From: Desulfocapsa sp.
GTDB lineage: Bacteria; Desulfobacterota; Desulfobulbia; Desulfobulbales; Desulfocapsaceae
Assembly (NCBI GenBank): GCA_029935135.1
Contig: JAOZKX010000111.1
Location: 1-6,874, forward strand
Reading direction: 5' to 3'
DNA: 6,874 nucleotides
Made by a program: the position numbers and the translations under genes. Numbering within the stretch: position 1 is the stretch's first letter; every line of letters starts with the position of its first letter. The notes below the pieces were generated by a model. That model was not told where the DNA came from, ran no database searches, and saw only the letters and a list, made by a program, of their open reading frames with translations. Below are positions 1 through 5,693 of the stretch, one piece after another.

Positions 1-850
1 GGACACCACTCTGGAGCATGGTGCTAAGGGTTCTGGTGAATTTTGAAACTGCTGACTTTCTTGTTAACGGCCCTACGATAGGTGCACGAAGCATTAGGGC
101 ATCAATTTTTATACGACCCCATTCTGATGCATATAATTTTTTGACAAAAAAGATCAGAGCAGTCACTCCCATCGCGTACCACATAAAATTTGCTTTAAAT
201 GAGTTGGACATATTGACTACTATCTGGGTAGGCATGGGTAGAGCAGAGCCAAAGGTCGCAAACATCTCTTCAAAAACGGGGATAACAAATACCAGGATAA
301 CAACCATGATAAGGCAGGAGATGGCGAGACAGATAACCGGATAGGTCATGGCCCCTTTGATCTTCTTTTTCAAGGCTTCGGATTGTTCAATAAATGTAGC
401 CAGGCGACCAAGGATGGTATCAAGGATACCACCGGTTTCACCGGCTTCAATCATATTTGCAAAAAGATTATCAAACACTTTTGGATGCTTCCGCATGGAG
501 TCGGCAAATGTGGTACCTGTCTCGACATCCATCTGGATAGTGGTCAGAACTTTTTTAAATGATGGGTTGTCCTGCTGCTTAGCGAGAATTTGCAGACTCT
601 GCACCAAAGGCAGACCGGCATCGATCATGGTGGAAAGCTGTCTGGTGAAGACAACAACATCTTTCGTTGTAACCTTCGGTTGAAACAGGGCAATATCTGC
701 GAATAGATCCTTGGGCTTTTCCTTGATAACCGGATCTTGAATACGAAGGCGCTTGACATGGTTTAGAGCAGCTGCCTGATCGGGAGCTTCCAGTTCCCCC
801 TTTCGTTTGACACCCTGTGAATTAACACCTTTCCAAATATAGATAGGCAT
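1..850 (-). CDS. pilC: Type IV pilus inner-membrane platform protein PilC (partial, C-terminus off the left edge)
   Basis: PilC/GspF-family protein. It forms the inner-membrane platform on which the PilB and PilT ATPases drive pilus extension and retraction. The visible 283 residues start MPIYIWKGVN, the usual PilC opening. The first T2SSF domain spans about 67-190, with FTRQLSTMIDAGLPL (68-82) and EAGETGGILD (135-144). A hydrophobic helix at about 168-191 follows the typical MTYPV motif, and a second hydrophobic stretch lies at about 221-237. The second T2SSF copy begins near 270 (FTRTLSTMLQSGV), repeating the first as expected of this internally duplicated family. Full-length members are about 400 residues, so roughly 120 are missing beyond the edge; no frameshift is seen. 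The ATG at 850-848 is chosen because AGGAG (complement of 861-865) lies 10 nt upstream. It is divergent from the PxxKW gene, so it probably heads its own transcript. PilC rather than GspF is inferred from the N-terminus and the family resemblance. Confidence 0.93.
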   Translation of the reverse strand, partial: MPIYIWKGVNSQGVKRKGELEAPDQAAALNHVKRLRIQDPVIKEKPKDLFADIALFQPKVTTKDVVVFTRQLSTMIDAGLPLVQSLQILAKQQDNPSFKKVLTTIQMDVETGTTFADSMRKHPKVFDNLFANMIEAGETGGILDTILGRLATFIEQSEALKKKIKGAMTYPVICLAISCLIMVVILVFVIPVFEEMFATFGSALPMPTQIVVNMSNSFKANFMWYAMGVTALIFFVKKLYASEWGRIKIDALMLRAPIVGPLTRKSAVSKFTRTLSTMLQSGV

Positions 851-1140
851 GGAACATTATCTCCTGCTTGATTCAGATGATTGAACAATTAAATATACAT
901 GGATAATTACTGATAAATTTTATTCTAATAATAACAAAATTTATTCTATATCATGAAGTTGGAGATTACAAGGAAGTCTGTCAGAAGCAGGTTTTTTTTT
1001 GTCAGGCTGTCTTTGCGCAGATGTGAAATGATCTTTTATAACACTTTGTTGTTTTCTCCTTGTTTAATAGATGTTGTTCTGTTAAATAAGATGGTTTGCT
1101 TTATCGATCCTAAAAGAAGAGTTGTTTCTATTATATATTG
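851..1140. other. Gene-free AT-rich spacer between divergent pilC and the PxxKW gene
   Basis: It must carry the pilC leader (minus strand) and the promoter of the PxxKW gene (plus strand). The half nearest pilC (870-950) is very AT-rich with several TATA-like hexamers, but none has a well-spaced -35, so I do not call a pilC promoter. A run of nine T lies at 992-1000. The plus-strand 62-codon reading frame at 953-1141 has no ribosome-binding site and low-complexity composition; I do not consider it a gene. No sigma-54 type GG-N10-GC site was found. Confidence 0.6.
1013..1042 (+). promoter_or_regulatory. Candidate sigma-70 type promoter for the PxxKW gene
   Basis: TTGCGC at 1013-1018 and TATAAC at 1037-1042 are separated by 18 nt. 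The -10 matches consensus at five of six positions, the -35 at only three. It would give a leader of about 100 nt before the ATG at 1152. The assignment rests on hexamer matching only; the AT-rich region holds other weak candidates. Confidence 0.25.
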
Positions 1141-1146
1141 AGGAGG
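1141..1146 (+). promoter_or_regulatory. Strong Shine-Dalgarno site fixing the PxxKW gene start
   Basis: AGGAGG lies 5 nt before the ATG at 1152. This decides against the in-frame upstream ATG at 1122, which would place the ribosome-binding site inside the coding region and add ten residues with no family resemblance. Confidence 0.85.
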
Positions 1147-1151
1147 ACACT

Positions 1152-1397
1152 ATGCAGAGTCAAGGTGCTACAAATTATAGTGAAAGAAATTTTAAGCCTG
1201 TCGTGGAACAATGTTCTGGATGTGGCAGGATAGTCGAAGAATCAGGGGCGCAATATTGTCAGTCGTATGTTAAGCCTGAGGCAAAATGGCGCCTGGGGAT
1301 TTGTAATTTTGCAACCCACGCAAAACCTGAGATAAAGGTTGTCACAATAAGAGTGAATCCACTGAAGGCAGCAAAACGGGCTTCAGGAAAAGGATAA
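1152..1397 (+). CDS. PxxKW family cysteine-rich protein (small, 81 aa)
   Basis: Small cysteine-rich protein of the family named for its P-x-x-K-W motif, here PEAKW at 42-46. Landmarks in order: VEQCSGCGR (18-26, with the C21-x-x-C24 pair), YC (35-36), the PxxKW motif, GICNFATH (49-56, with C51 and H56) and a basic C-terminal NPLKAAKRAS (69-78), the signature tail of the family as I recall it. Four cysteines and a histidine could form a metal site; this is inference, as the function is unknown. There is no signal peptide or membrane segment, so it is probably cytosolic. As I recall, relatives carry extra cysteines before the VEQC motif; here that region is a cysteine-free stretch of about 17 residues. 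It is monocistronic, with its own strong Shine-Dalgarno and a terminator 48 nt after the stop. I know the family mainly from anaerobic Desulfobacterota, which supports the taxonomic guess. Confidence 0.82.
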   Translation: MQSQGATNYSERNFKPVVEQCSGCGRIVEESGAQYCQSYVKPEAKWRLGICNFATHAKPEIKVVTIRVNPLKAAKRASGKG

Positions 1398-1444
1398 TTA
1401 TTGTTGTAAACTGTTTTTTGCCAGTTGAAAAAATCTGAGGAGAG

Positions 1445-1481
1445 GGTTCTGTTTCACTATGTGAAATAGAACCTTTTTTTT
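1445..1481 (+). terminator. Rho-independent terminator of the PxxKW gene
   Basis: A 13-bp stem pairs GGTTCTGTTTCAC (1445-1457) with GTGAAATAGAACC (1461-1473), with one G.T wobble and a three-base TAT loop. Eight T follow directly (1474-1481). It serves the plus-strand gene ending at 1397. On the minus strand, downstream of yggS, the same stem lacks an immediate T tract (one comes about 11 nt later), so it would be a weak terminator for the converging transcript. Confidence 0.93.
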
Positions 1482-1503
1482 GTCCAGAATTACTGGCGAA
1501 GGA

Positions 1504-2217
1504 TCAGCCTGGGATGCTCAGCGGACGGTTGCCAAAAACTGCCGTACCAACACGAACAAGAGTAGCACCCTCTTCAATGGCAATGGGGTAATCCTGTGAC
1601 ATACCCATGGAAAGCTCAATGGAGTCATTGTCAAAAAAGAGCATTTTTTTCTGAAGTTTTTCTGATAGGATGCGGAGTGATTTGAAGTGCTTTCTGGTTT
1701 GCAGAGGGTCAATACAGAGGGGAGGAATGGTCATAAGTCCCCTTGCTCGTATTCTGGATAATGAGGTAATTTGCTGTAGGAGCTCTTCTGTCTTTTCCGG
1801 AACAACACCCGATTTGTTCGGATCGTTCCCAATATTTACCTGGATGAGGATGTCAATCGTTTTGTCCAGTTTTTCCAAGTGCTTCTGCAATCCTTTTGCA
1901 AGTTTAAAGCGGTCTACCGATTCAATCATGGTGAATAGTTCTGCTGCAATTTTTGCCTTATTACTCTGCAAATGACCGATAAAGTGAAATGCTGCTTCTG
2001 TTTCCAGTTCCTGGCATTTTCCCGCTGCTTCCTGAATGTAACTCTCCCCAAAAAGTTTCTGTCCTGCGGTTATTGCTTCACGAATTTTAGAGGTAGGATG
2101 GCGTTTGGAGACGGCAACCAGCCGAATCGTAGCCGGGTCTCGCCCACAGTTTTCAGCACTGAGGCGCATTTTTTCTCGAATGGATTGCAGGTTGTGAGTA
2201 ATGGTTGTCGGGTTCAT
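1504..2217 (-). CDS. yggS: YggS/PLPBP family pyridoxal-5'-phosphate homeostasis protein
   Basis: PLP-binding protein of the YggS/PROSC/PLPHP family: a single TIM-barrel domain of the alanine-racemase fold type, without known catalytic activity, that buffers cellular PLP and influences amino-acid and keto-acid balance. The 237 residues match the usual 220-240. The PLP-binding lysine is K38 in VAVSKRHP; other motifs are FGESYIQEA (56-64), HFIGHLQSNK (78-87), LIQVNIGND (124-132), ARGLMTIPP (158-166), ELSMGMSQDY (201-210) and TLVRVGTAVFG (219-229), the phosphate-binding end of the barrel. FGES replaces the commoner FGEN. The start ATG overlaps the tatD stop by 4 nt, so translation is probably coupled and both are made from one transcript. 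It converges on the PxxKW gene. Orthology is clear. Confidence 0.95.
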   Translation of the reverse strand: MNPTTITHNLQSIREKMRLSAENCGRDPATIRLVAVSKRHPTSKIREAITAGQKLFGESYIQEAAGKCQELETEAAFHFIGHLQSNKAKIAAELFTMIESVDRFKLAKGLQKHLEKLDKTIDILIQVNIGNDPNKSGVVPEKTEELLQQITSLSRIRARGLMTIPPLCIDPLQTRKHFKSLRILSEKLQKKMLFFDNDSIELSMGMSQDYPIAIEEGATLVRVGTAVFGNRPLSIPG

Positions 2218-3062
2218 TGCTCAACCTTATAGCGAAAGAGTCTCTGTGCATTCTTACTGCTTTGCTCGGCGAGTTCTACCATGGAAATATCCCGTAGTTG
2301 GGCTACCTTCAGTGCAGTGTAGGGCAGGTTAGAAGGGCTGTTCCGTTTGCCCCGCCATGGAACCGGAGAGAGAAATGGGCCGTCGGTTTCAAGGAGCAGA
2401 GATTCCAAGGGCATGCTGGCAGCAACTTTTTGCAACTCCACTGCGTTTTTAAAAGTGACAACGCCAGGAATGGAGAGATGCAATCCAAAATTTATTATCT
2501 TTTCCGCAAAGTCTCTATCTCCCGAAAAACAGTGCATTACTCCCCCTTCAGGAAAGGGGCCAACTGCCTGTAAAATATCGAATGTGTCCTGATGGGCATC
2601 TCTGTCATGGATGATAACGGGGAGTTTGAGCTCTTGGGCAAGCTCTAACTGCTCGGTAAATATTTTCCTTTGGATTTTTGGCTCTGAGTAGTTTCTAGCA
2701 TAGTCCAGTCCAATTTCCCCATAGGCAACGATATGTTCTATGTTGGCGGCAGCGAGATTTTGCAGGTTCTGGTATGTGTCTGTCTTGATATGCTCGGCAT
2801 CGTGGGGGTGAACACCAATACTGGCTTTAACCATGGGGTATTTTTTTGCCAGTGTCACGGCTGCAATGGAACTTTTCTCATCAATACCAATACTGATTAT
2901 GGATTTTATGTTATGTTCTCTGGCTGAGAGCAGAACTGTATCGAGATCATTGCTGTAATCGTCCATGTCGAGGTGACAGTGGGTGTCTATTAAAAAATAG
3001 GGGGCGTCCACTTCTGGCACTGGTGGTTTGTTTTTTTTTCTCTTACTCATGTACTGTTTCAT
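2214..3062 (-). CDS. tatD: TatD family metal-dependent hydrolase (putative 3'-5' DNase)
   Basis: TatD-type amidohydrolase-fold enzyme; characterised members are divalent-metal 3'-5' exonucleases acting on single-stranded DNA/RNA and linked to DNA repair and quality control. Despite the name it is not a Tat translocase part. From the ATG at 3062 (282 aa) the metal-binding set is complete: IDTHCHLD (H28, H30), YGEIGLDY (E116), VIIHDRDAH (H152), MHCFSG (H177) and LLLETDGPFL (D227). PWRGKRN near 235 is also typical. The family is usually 255-270 aa; the excess is a basic N-terminal tail (KRKKNK) encoded over a run of nine A. Start uncertain: ATGs at 3062 and 3050 both lack a good Shine-Dalgarno. 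Reading further up to 3314 would run antisense through ade and adds no family sequence. The stop overlaps the yggS start by 4 nt, so the pair forms an operon. Confidence 0.93.
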   Translation of the reverse strand: MKQYMSKRKKNKPPVPEVDAPYFLIDTHCHLDMDDYSNDLDTVLLSAREHNIKSIISIGIDEKSSIAAVTLAKKYPMVKASIGVHPHDAEHIKTDTYQNLQNLAAANIEHIVAYGEIGLDYARNYSEPKIQRKIFTEQLELAQELKLPVIIHDRDAHQDTFDILQAVGPFPEGGVMHCFSGDRDFAEKIINFGLHLSIPGVVTFKNAVELQKVAASMPLESLLLETDGPFLSPVPWRGKRNSPSNLPYTALKVAQLRDISMVELAEQSSKNAQRLFRYKVEQ

Positions 3063-3074
3063 AGCAGATTCACA

Positions 3075-3103
3075 TCGACGCTGCAATGGTGAAAAATTAT
3101 ACT
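3075..3103 (+). promoter_or_regulatory. Candidate sigma-70 type promoter for ade
   Basis: TCGACG (3075-3080, four of six consensus positions) and TATACT (3098-3103, five of six) are separated by exactly 17 nt. Initiation would fall near 3110, about 40 nt before the ade ATG. Its -10 overlaps the opposed TATAAT of tatD, so the two promoters cannot both be occupied at once if both are real. Confidence 0.4.
3096..3101 (-). promoter_or_regulatory. Candidate -10 box of the tatD-yggS operon
   Basis: The minus strand reads a perfect TATAAT here, 33 nt before the ATG at 3062, implying a leader of about 25-40 nt. No good -35 exists at 16-18 nt; TTGATA (complement of 3122-3127) sits at a 20-nt spacing, which is too long for a standard promoter. 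The call therefore rests on the -10 and its position. Confidence 0.4.
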
Positions 3104-3121
3104 GGCGTTCAATTGTTAACT

Positions 3122-3138
3122 TATCAACCGTTTTGATA
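3122..3138. promoter_or_regulatory. Small inverted repeat between the ade promoter and its ribosome-binding site
   Basis: TATCAA (3122-3127) and TTGATA (3133-3138) form a perfect 6-bp inverted repeat around CCGTT. It lies just downstream of the inferred ade start site and immediately before the ade Shine-Dalgarno (AAGGA, 3141-3145). It could be a repressor operator or a weak leader hairpin. No known regulator is recognised. Confidence 0.3.
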
Positions 3139-3151
3139 TTAAGGATTAAGG

Positions 3152-4882
3152 ATGGAAACAAAGTCTGAATTTGCCAGGAGAATTCGTCAAGCGAGAGGAG
3201 AAGAAGCAGCAGATTGTGTTTTGAAAAATTGCCGAATCGTAGATGTCTTTTGTGGTGATATTGTTCAGGCAGATGTTGCCATTTGTGGCGAGATGATTGC
3301 CGGGATTGGTTCATATTCCGGAGTTAAGGAAATAGAGTGTAATAAATCCTATATATCTCCAGGGTTTCTGGAAGGACATATCCATGTGGAAAGTTCCATG
3401 CTTTCCCCAAATGAATTTGCCAACACTGTGTTGTCCCACGGGACAACAACTGTCATCTGTGATCCCCATGAGATAGCGAATGTCGCAGGAAAGGCTGGTA
3501 TAGAATATATGCTTGCTGAAAGTAATGACCATGCCTGTGATCTTTTTGTGATGGCACCATCGTGTGTTCCTGCCACTCACCTTGAAAATTCGGGTGCGGC
3601 ATTGGATGTAATCGATATGAAAGATGTATGTGGATATCCCAGAGTTATCGGTATTGCAGAGATGATGAATTATCCCGGGGTGTTGTTTGCAGATACAGGG
3701 GTGCTTGATAAGCTGTTACTTTCTCAAGGTCTTGGGTTGCAGGTGGATGGACATGCTCCGGGGCTCAATGGAAAGGATCTGCAGGCTTATGTCGGTGCCG
3801 GGATCCGGTCTGATCATGAGTGTACCACGGCAAAGGAGGCCAGGGAAAAGCTTCGGGCTGGAATGTTTCTTTTTATCAGGGAAGGTTCCACTGCAAAAAA
3901 TCTAGAAGCATTGCTTCCTGTCGTTACTGAGAGGAATAGCAGGCGCTGCCTTTTGGTTACTGATGATTGTCATCCCGGAGACCTTCTTACCGACGGACAC
4001 CTGGATCGAATATTACGAAAAGCGATAAGTCTTGGGCTGGATCCGATCACTGCCATCCAAATGGTCACAATTAATGTGTCCGATTGCTTTTTGTTGTCAG
4101 ACAGAGGGGCGGTGGCACCAGGCTATCGTGCTGATCTGGTTTTGTTTGACGAACTGTCTGATATCCGGCCGAGGATGGTTTTTTCTTCCGGGCGACAAGT
4201 GGAAAAAGGCCAGCTGACCACAAGAAAACAAAAAGCTGCTCTATTGGAAAAGTTCCCCCAGGTATTCCATTCTGTCCATGTTGATCTCCAAAATCTTTCT
4301 TTCCGGATTCCGGCGGAGGGAGAAACTGGCAGGGTTATCGGAGTTCAAAAAGATCAACTGGTTACAGATTCATTGAAAGTGGCTCTTACCATCAAGGGTG
4401 ATGAGGCGGTTGCTGACTGTACGAGAGATCTCCTTAAGATTGCTGTGATTGAACGGCATAGAGCAACGGGGAATATAGGGTTGGGTTTTGTAAGGGGGGT
4501 TGGTCTGCAAAGAGGGGCGTTGGCCTCATCAGTAGCCCATGATTCTCATAACATTATCGTGATTGGCGCAGATGACAAAGATATGGAACTTGCAGTCAGA
4601 ACAGTTGCTGGGTTTGGTGGTGGTTTGGCTGTCGTGGCTGAGGGAAGAGTCATGGCCTCTCTTCCGCTGCAGGTTGCCGGTCTAATGTCTACGGCACCTG
4701 CCCAGGAGGTTGCTGGAGCGTTTTCTGTTCTTTTGGGAGCGGCAAGTGAGCTTGGTGGACAGGTTGCTGATCCGTTTATGCTTATGAGTTTTCTTGCTCT
4801 TCCTGTTATTCCTCACCTGAAGATGACAGATTTAGGTTTGGTGGATGTGGATGCGTTTGAGTCAGTAGGGCTATGGGTATGA
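3152..4882 (+). CDS. ade: Adenine deaminase
   Basis: Adenine deaminase (EC 3.5.4.2), amidohydrolase superfamily: converts adenine to hypoxanthine and ammonia in purine salvage, in the cytosol, using metal ions. At 576 aa it is within the family's usual range. The N-terminal small domain precedes ISPGFLEGHIHVESS (68-82, metal-binding H76 and H78), GTTTVICDPHEIANV (97-111), IAEMMNYPG (168-176, conserved E170), VDGHAPGL (198-205, H201), IRSDHECT (218-225) and LVTDDCHPGDL (268-278, D271/D272). GAVAPGYRADLVLFD (319-333) ends the catalytic half. The C-terminal Ade-specific domain includes RHRATGNIGLGFVRG (435-449), the SSVAHDSHNI segment (459-468) and the GGGLAVV stretch (489-495). AAGGA at 3141-3145, 6 nt from the ATG, supports the start. 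It is divergent from tatD with an 89-bp gap; the next gene in the same direction is 349 bp away, so it is probably monocistronic. No missing residues or frameshift seen. Confidence 0.96.
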   Translation: METKSEFARRIRQARGEEAADCVLKNCRIVDVFCGDIVQADVAICGEMIAGIGSYSGVKEIECNKSYISPGFLEGHIHVESSMLSPNEFANTVLSHGTTTVICDPHEIANVAGKAGIEYMLAESNDHACDLFVMAPSCVPATHLENSGAALDVIDMKDVCGYPRVIGIAEMMNYPGVLFADTGVLDKLLLSQGLGLQVDGHAPGLNGKDLQAYVGAGIRSDHECTTAKEAREKLRAGMFLFIREGSTAKNLEALLPVVTERNSRRCLLVTDDCHPGDLLTDGHLDRILRKAISLGLDPITAIQMVTINVSDCFLLSDRGAVAPGYRADLVLFDELSDIRPRMVFSSGRQVEKGQLTTRKQKAALLEKFPQVFHSVHVDLQNLSFRIPAEGETGRVIGVQKDQLVTDSLKVALTIKGDEAVADCTRDLLKIAVIERHRATGNIGLGFVRGVGLQRGALASSVAHDSHNIIVIGADDKDMELAVRTVAGFGGGLAVVAEGRVMASLPLQVAGLMSTAPAQEVAGAFSVLLGAASELGGQVADPFMLMSFLALPVIPHLKMTDLGLVDVDAFESVGLWV

Positions 4883-5012
4883 TAAAAAAGTTAACAATTT
4901 GCCAACAGTTGATTTGGTTCGTAAAAACGGTATGTTAATGATTTGTGGCGTTTGGTTTTGTGAATGCTTGTTATATGGTTGTGATTTTTTTAAGAAAAAT
5001 ATAAAAAACAAC

Positions 5013-5041
5013 TTCATATCATAAAAAATCTGTCGTATACT
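5013..5041 (+). promoter_or_regulatory. Candidate upstream promoter for the mgl genes
   Basis: TTCATA (5013-5018, four of six) and TATACT (5036-5041, five of six) are separated by 17 nt. Initiation would fall near the AATTC-C-GAATT palindrome at 5042-5052. It would give a leader of about 180 nt. Weak evidence in AT-rich DNA. Confidence 0.25.
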
Positions 5042-5150
5042 AATTCCGAATTGTTTATTAAATAGCAGCTCTCAGATGGTACACTTTTTGGGTCAGCACA
5101 TATTTCTTGTCTGATTTGAAAAACTTACGAGTTTGTTTGCAAATGTTTTT

Positions 5151-5180
5151 TTGTTACTGTGGCTACAGTACAGGTAGAAT
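5151..5180 (+). promoter_or_regulatory. Candidate proximal promoter for mglB-mglA
   Basis: TTGTTA (5151-5156, four of six) and TAGAAT (5175-5180, five of six) are separated by 18 nt. Initiation would be near 5187, giving a leader of about 45 nt with the mglB ribosome-binding site at 5213-5223. The spacer is almost filled by a perfect palindrome (5155-5170), which strengthens the idea that this is a regulated promoter. Confidence 0.4.
5155..5170. promoter_or_regulatory. Palindromic operator candidate inside the mglB promoter
   Basis: TACTGT (5155-5160) and ACAGTA (5165-5170) form a perfect 6-bp inverted repeat around GGCT, overlapping the end of the -35 and filling most of the promoter spacer. 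A dimeric regulator here would block RNA polymerase. The CTGT/ACAG core recalls LexA half-sites, but the spacing is 4 nt rather than 8, so I do not assign LexA. Confidence 0.4.
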
Positions 5181-5231
5181 CAGAAAGAACCCCTCAGTAA
5201 TGGTTCATAATTAAGGAAAGAGGTATTTGGC

Positions 5232-5636
5232 ATGAATTATGGGATCGTCAGTCAGGAACAGCTTGAGCAGATCGATACGATTTTGTCTGATAAATTAATA
5301 AAACTTGGTGTCGACTGTGTTATTATTATCGATATGGCAGGAAATATTATCACGGCTAAAGATAATGGTGAAAGTAAGTACGATGTCTATTCATTTGCTG
5401 CCCTTGCGGCTGGTAACTTTGCAACGGTAGATGCAATGGCAAAGCTCGTGGGGGAAGCTGAATTCTCCCTGCTTTTTCATAAGGGACAGGAATCCAATAT
5501 TCATTTCAGTAAGATTGATGATGAGTTACTTCTGATCTCCATGTTTGGGAAGGAAATCTCCCTGGGCTTTCTCAGGCTGAATGTGGTTGAGGCGATAGAG
5601 CAAATTCGTATTGTTTGGGAAGCGAGTAACAGTTGA
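5232..5636 (+). CDS. mglB: Roadblock/LC7 domain protein, MglB-like GAP/partner of MglA
   Basis: Roadblock/LC7 protein of the MglB type. In Myxococcus and Thermus a MglB homodimer binds the GTPase MglA, stimulates GTP hydrolysis and helps confine it to one cell pole. One domain fills the 134 residues: an N-terminal helix (about 7-25), strand VDCVIIIDMAG (27-37), helix SFAALAAGNFATVDAMAKLVG (54-74), strands FSLLFHKGQESNIHFS (78-93) and ELLLISMFG (98-106), and a last helix (about 117-132). The SLLFHKG and SLGFLRL segments resemble MglB. It lacks the C-terminal tail of Myxococcus MglB (159 aa). AGAGG at 5219-5223, 8 nt before the ATG, supports the start. mglA follows after 57 nt, so the pair is probably co-transcribed. 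GAP function is inferred from family and adjacency. Confidence 0.88.
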   Translation: MNYGIVSQEQLEQIDTILSDKLIKLGVDCVIIIDMAGNIITAKDNGESKYDVYSFAALAAGNFATVDAMAKLVGEAEFSLLFHKGQESNIHFSKIDDELLLISMFGKEISLGFLRLNVVEAIEQIRIVWEASNS

Positions 5637-5651
5637 TCGCATCGTTTTACA

Positions 5652-5668
5652 TTGTTTCCTTGAAACAA
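5652..5668 (+). other. Small hairpin in the mglB-mglA gap
   Basis: TTGTTTC (5652-5658) and GAAACAA (5662-5668) form a perfect 7-bp stem with a CTT loop, 15 nt after the mglB stop. There is no T tract after it, so it is not an intrinsic terminator. It could slow 3' decay, mark an RNA-processing point or shape access to the mglA start 25 nt downstream. AT-rich, so only modestly stable. Confidence 0.4.
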
Positions 5669-5680
5669 GAAAAAGTTACT

Positions 5681-5689
5681 GAGGGGTGA
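5681..5689 (+). promoter_or_regulatory. Ribosome-binding site fixing the TTG start of mglA
   Basis: GAGGGGTGA lies 4 nt before TTG at 5694-5696 and resembles the anti-SD complement GGAGGTGA. The downstream protein begins SFINLKDK, matching the N-terminus of known MglA proteins, so TTG is the start. A GTG at 5687-5689 runs into a stop after two further codons. Confidence 0.75.
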
Positions 5690-5693
5690 CGAA

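Larger units (their letters stand above)
4883..5231. other. AT-rich 349-bp spacer between ade and mglB
   Basis: No credible gene on either strand. It begins with A/T tracts (4987-5007) and no GC-rich hairpin, so ade has no convincing intrinsic terminator. AATTC-C-GAATT (5042-5052) is a short palindrome. Two candidate promoters for mglB lie at 5013-5041 and 5151-5180, and the mglB leader carries the 12-nt element at 5189-5200. No riboswitch, tRNA or small-RNA signature was recognised. Confidence 0.6.
5189..5687 (+). repeat. 12-nt inverted repeat: mglB leader versus mglA ribosome-binding site
   Basis: The arm at 5189-5200 (ACCCCTCAGTAA) is the exact reverse complement of 5676-5687 (TTACTGAGGGGT). 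The first arm lies at the start of the inferred mglB leader; the second contains the mglA Shine-Dalgarno. In one mglB-mglA transcript the two could pair perfectly across the mglB coding region, with one extra G.U pair at the inner end. Functional meaning is inference. Confidence 0.55.

Noticed and set aside
18..683. Two plus-strand reading frames of 108 and 111 codons
   Set aside because: They are antisense to pilC, whose minus-strand translation matches the family throughout; no ribosome-binding sites or known motifs.
971..1000. Possible terminator-like hairpin ending in nine T
   Set aside because: The stem relies on many G.U pairs with only a 4-bp core and no gene upstream on the plus strand needs it; probably a chance T run.
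953..1141. 62-codon plus-strand reading frame upstream of the PxxKW gene
   Set aside because: No Shine-Dalgarno, unremarkable composition, and its stop overlaps the strong ribosome-binding site of the next gene; more likely a chance frame in AT-rich DNA.
3063..3314. Longer tatD start at 3314
   Set aside because: The added 84 residues run antisense through the ade coding start, across the divergent promoter region, and lack TatD family sequence; the ATG at 3062 or 3050 is better.
4984..5007. Intrinsic terminator after ade
   Set aside because: Only A/T tracts pair here; there is no GC-containing stem and the position is over 100 nt past the stop.
953..5017. Shared nonamer CAACTTCAT upstream of pilC (minus, 953-961) and mglB (plus, 5009-5017)
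   Set aside because: Tempting as a common motility regulator site, but a 9-nt match in AT-rich spacers is expected by chance and the flanks do not agree in spacing.
5155..5170. LexA box at the mglB promoter
   Set aside because: The CTGT and ACAG half-sites are present but separated by 4 nt instead of 8, and no SOS function is nearby.
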